Shown here piece after piece: positions 61,851 through 64,000 of a stretch of 64,000 nucleotides of DNA. Origin of the DNA: an uncultured Pelagibacteraceae bacterium (GTDB taxonomy: Bacteria; Pseudomonadota; Alphaproteobacteria; Pelagibacterales; Pelagibacteraceae); assembly GCA_902606835.1 (NCBI GenBank), contig CACLHW010000002.1, positions 62,001 through 126,000 on the forward strand, read 5' to 3'. Under the pieces are notes generated by a model. That model searched no databases, was not told where the DNA came from, and saw only the letters and a program-made list of their open reading frames with translations. Within the stretch, counting starts at the first letter, position 1, and every line of letters begins with the position of its first letter. Made by a program: the position numbers and the translations under genes.

Positions 61851-63458
61851 CTACATGTTTCCATATTTTGGTCCTCCTCCACCTTCAGGGACAACCCACG
61901 TAATATTTTGCGACGGTTCTTTAATATCGCAAGTTTTACAATGAATACAATTTTGTGAATTTATTACAAATTTTTCTTTTTGAACTTCATAAACTCCTAC
62001 AGGACAATACCTTTGTGCAGGTTCATCATATTCTTGCAGTGTATAGCTAATTGGTAAGTTAGGATCCTTCAATTTGAGATGTACTGGTTGATTTTCTGTG
62101 TGATTAGTGCCAGTTAAATAAACAGAACTTGTTTTATCAAATGTAAGTTTGCCGTCAGGTTTGGGATAATTTATTTTTTTCATTATATTTGCTGGTTTTA
62201 ATGACTCATGATCAGCATGTTTATGTTTTAAAGTAAAAGGAAATTTTCCTTTAAATAAAATTTGATCAAGTCCTGTAAAAATAATTCCTAAAATTAAGCC
62301 CCATCTAAAACTTGGCTTAACATTTCTCGCAGCGTGTAATTCTTTATATATCCAGCTTTTTTTAAATTTTTCTTCATAAATTGATAAATCTTTCTTATTT
62401 TTTATATTTTCAATAATTGTTTCTGCAGCAATAATTCCACTTTTCATAGCCGTGTGTGAACCTTTAATCTTTGGCATATTTAATGTTCCCGCATCACATC
62501 CAATTAATAATCCACCAGGCATATACATTTTTGGTAAACTTTGAATTCCACCTTCAATTAAGGCTCTGGCTCCAAATGCAATTCTTTTACCACCATCTAA
62601 CATTTTTTTAATCTCTTTATGTGTTTTAAATTTTTGAAATTCATCAAATGGTGACAAATGAGGATTTTGGTAATCAAGACCAATAACATAGCCGATATAA
62701 ATTTGTTTTTTATCTGCATGATAAACAAAGCTGCCACCATAGGTTTTGTTATCAAGTGGCCACCCGGCTGTATGCATTACTAATCCTTCATCATGCTGTT
62801 GTTCGCTTACTTCCCAAATTTCTTTAAATCCAATGCCATATTGTTGTGGGTTTTTTCCTGAATCAAGACCATATTTCTTTATTACTTGCTTTCCTAAATG
62901 GCCTCTACAGCCTTCAGCAAAAACTGTAATCTTTGCATGAAGCTCCATACCTTCTTGATAACCTTCTTTTTTGTTTCCATCTTTGTCTAGACCCATATCT
63001 AATGTAGCCACTCCTTTTATTGAACCATCTTCTTTGTAAAGTATTTCACTGGCTGGAAATCCAGGAAATATTTCTACACCTAACTTTTCTGCTTGTTCAG
63101 CTAGCCAACGGCAAAGATTAGCTAAGCTAATAATGTAATTTTTATGATTTTTTTGAACCGATGGTAAAAGCCACGTTGGCCAACTTATTGATCGATTTTT
63201 GCCTAAAAATAAGAATTTCTCCTTAGAAACTCTTGTTTTAACTGGGGCACCTTGCTCCTTCCACTTTGGTATTAATTCATCAAGCGCTCTAGTTTCAAAA
63301 ACATTTCCACTTAAAATATGCGCCCCAACTTCAGATCCCTTTTCCAAAATACAAATATTTAAATTAGAATCTGATTGTTTTAATTTTATTGCAGTAGCTA
63401 ATCCGGCTGGACCAGCACCAACAATAACTACATCATATTCCATTGCTTCTCGTGGCAT
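61851..63458 (-). CDS. etfD: Electron transfer flavoprotein-ubiquinone oxidoreductase
   Basis: Membrane-associated flavo-iron-sulfur protein passing electrons from ETF to ubiquinone. The 535 residues include the FAD site YDVVIVGAGPAGLATAI, LSGNVFETRALDELIP, the second FAD/quinone region GCDAGTLNMPKIKGSHTAM and a C-terminal ferredoxin-like [4Fe-4S] domain with RYCPVGVYE and NCIHCKTCDIKEPSQNITWVVPEG in two parts. The start ATG at 63456-63458 gives MPREAMEYD; an ATG five codons later is also possible. Directly downstream of etfA, as expected for a shared fatty- and amino-acid oxidation module. Confidence 0.96.
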   Translation of the reverse strand: MPREAMEYDVVIVGAGPAGLATAIKLKQSDSNLNICILEKGSEVGAHILSGNVFETRALDELIPKWKEQGAPVKTRVSKEKFLFLGKNRSISWPTWLLPSVQKNHKNYIISLANLCRWLAEQAEKLGVEIFPGFPASEILYKEDGSIKGVATLDMGLDKDGNKKEGYQEGMELHAKITVFAEGCRGHLGKQVIKKYGLDSGKNPQQYGIGFKEIWEVSEQQHDEGLVMHTAGWPLDNKTYGGSFVYHADKKQIYIGYVIGLDYQNPHLSPFDEFQKFKTHKEIKKMLDGGKRIAFGARALIEGGIQSLPKMYMPGGLLIGCDAGTLNMPKIKGSHTAMKSGIIAAETIIENIKNKKDLSIYEEKFKKSWIYKELHAARNVKPSFRWGLILGIIFTGLDQILFKGKFPFTLKHKHADHESLKPANIMKKINYPKPDGKLTFDKTSSVYLTGTNHTENQPVHLKLKDPNLPISYTLQEYDEPAQRYCPVGVYEVQKEKFVINSQNCIHCKTCDIKEPSQNITWVVPEGGGGPKYGNM

Positions 63459-63479
63459 GTAGCAATTATATCAAAATTT

Positions 63480-64000
63480 TTATTTTTGGATAGTATTGAG
63501 TTTATTTAACTCTTCTAAGAACTGCGGCAATGCTTCAAATAAATCCGCTTCTAAACCATAATCAGCTATGCTGAAAATTGGAGCTTCTCCATCTTTGTTT
63601 ATTGCAACTATAATTTTACTTTCCTTCATCCCGGCCAAATGTTGAATGGCTCCTGAAATACCTACAGCAATATACAAATCAGGAACAACTACTTTACCAG
63701 TTTGCCCTACTTGGTGATCATTACTTATATATCCAGCATCAACTGCTGCACGTGAAGCTCCCACTGCTGCATTTAACTTATCTGCTATAGCATTTATTAA
63801 TTTAAAATTTTCTCCACTTTGCATTCCTCTGCCTCCAGAAATAACTACTCTGGCTGTTCCAAGCTCCGGTCTTTCAGACTTAGTCTCTTCTTTTTTAATA
63901 AATTTTGAAACATTTGGAGTATCTACTGCATCTATTTTTTCTATTGTAGATGAACCACCAGAAGTTGGGGCTGGATCAAATGAAGTTGGCCTTATAGTAA
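63480..64000 (-). CDS. etfA: Electron transfer flavoprotein alpha subunit, 3' part
   Basis: The C-terminal 173 or so residues of ETF-alpha; the 5' part lies beyond the right edge. The open frame runs through from 64000 without a stop: [36 protein letters not shown] (in parts), [16 protein letters not shown] and the FAD-binding [27 protein letters not shown], with [20 protein letters not shown] at the end. All hallmarks of the FAD domain are present. It should work with an ETF-beta gene probably next outside the window, and with the ETF-QO 21 bases downstream. Confidence 0.96.
   Translation of the reverse strand, partial: TIRPTSFDPAPTSGGSSTIEKIDAVDTPNVSKFIKKEETKSERPELGTARVVISGGRGMQSGENFKLINAIADKLNAAVGASRAAVDAGYISNDHQVGQTGKVVVPDLYIAVGISGAIQHLAGMKESKIIVAINKDGEAPIFSIADYGLEADLFEALPQFLEELNKLNTIQK

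Noticed and set aside
1-64000. tRNA genes, CRISPR arrays, insertion sequences, prophage or toxin-antitoxin genes
   Set aside because: I looked through all intergenic spaces and small frames and found none with supporting features; gaps are too short and the repeats found are operators or hairpins only.

Overview
The window is very A+T-rich (by eye about 70%), almost fully coding, with short or negative gene spacing and no rRNA, tRNA, CRISPR array, insertion sequence or phage gene that I can find. Gene content and order are alphaproteobacterial: NDUFA12 and DUF2155 beside accBC, lptF-lptG-lptD-surA-pdxA-rsmA, mrcA-prfB, and an iscR-led SUF operon. Together with the extreme compaction and a TPP riboswitch in front of a sodium:solute symporter (ThiV type), this points to a streamlined marine member of the SAR11 clade (Pelagibacterales) or a close relative. 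No stretch of more than 300 bases lacks a gene. The longest gaps are about 140 to 175 bases and hold promoters, leaders or operators.

Layout. 1-2620: partial YbaK-like gene, NAD(P)H-hydrate dehydratase, glnA, a small unknown gene. 2664-8843: eight-gene iscR-sufBCDSU-sufT-sufA operon on the minus strand, with an IscR-type box overlapping its promoter. 8986-17740: hydrolase, anmK, tyrS, an AsmA-like envelope protein, prfB with its programmed frameshift, and mrcA. 17916-24874: RNase E, thiS-thiG, aroQ-accB-accC, DUF2155, NDUFA12, and an orphan class II RNR C-terminal-domain protein. 24878-31920: aspS, hda, DUF2066, purM-purN, ndk, pepA. 31994-39344: outer-membrane biogenesis run lptFG-lptD-surA followed by pdxA and rsmA. 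39333-41950: gmk, acpP, fabG, fabD. 42088-50177: rpsF-rpsR-rplI, dnaB, an RND exporter, cvpA, purF and a glycosyltransferase-like protein. 50237-53950: hupB, rseP, rhomboid protease and thiV under a TPP riboswitch. 54025-57922: ferric iron ABC transporter with an embedded small CxxC protein, preceded by a near-consensus Fur box. 58090-64000: bactofilin, LysR regulator, acuI-like reductase, folE, hisI, DUF2237, ETF-ubiquinone oxidoreductase and the 3' part of etfA.

How it works together. Iron is a clear theme: the SUF Fe-S operon carries an IscR-type site and the Fe(III) importer a Fur-type site. Thiamine is a second theme: thiazole-side genes (thiS, thiG) are present and a candidate pyrimidine-precursor importer is riboswitch-controlled. 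No thiC lies in this window. Envelope genes dominate the rest. Compared with the usual alphaproteobacterial neighbourhoods, several genes are missing from their expected slots: an amidase beside mrcA, aat beside accC, and fabF/mltG/yicC between acpP and gmk.

I did not find a clearly new multi-gene system. The best leads are the orphan NrdJ C-terminal protein, the small CxxC protein in the iron operon, the cysteine-free RNase E, the joining of intramembrane proteases to a thiamine riboswitch operon, and the overlapping divergent start codons of purM and its neighbour.
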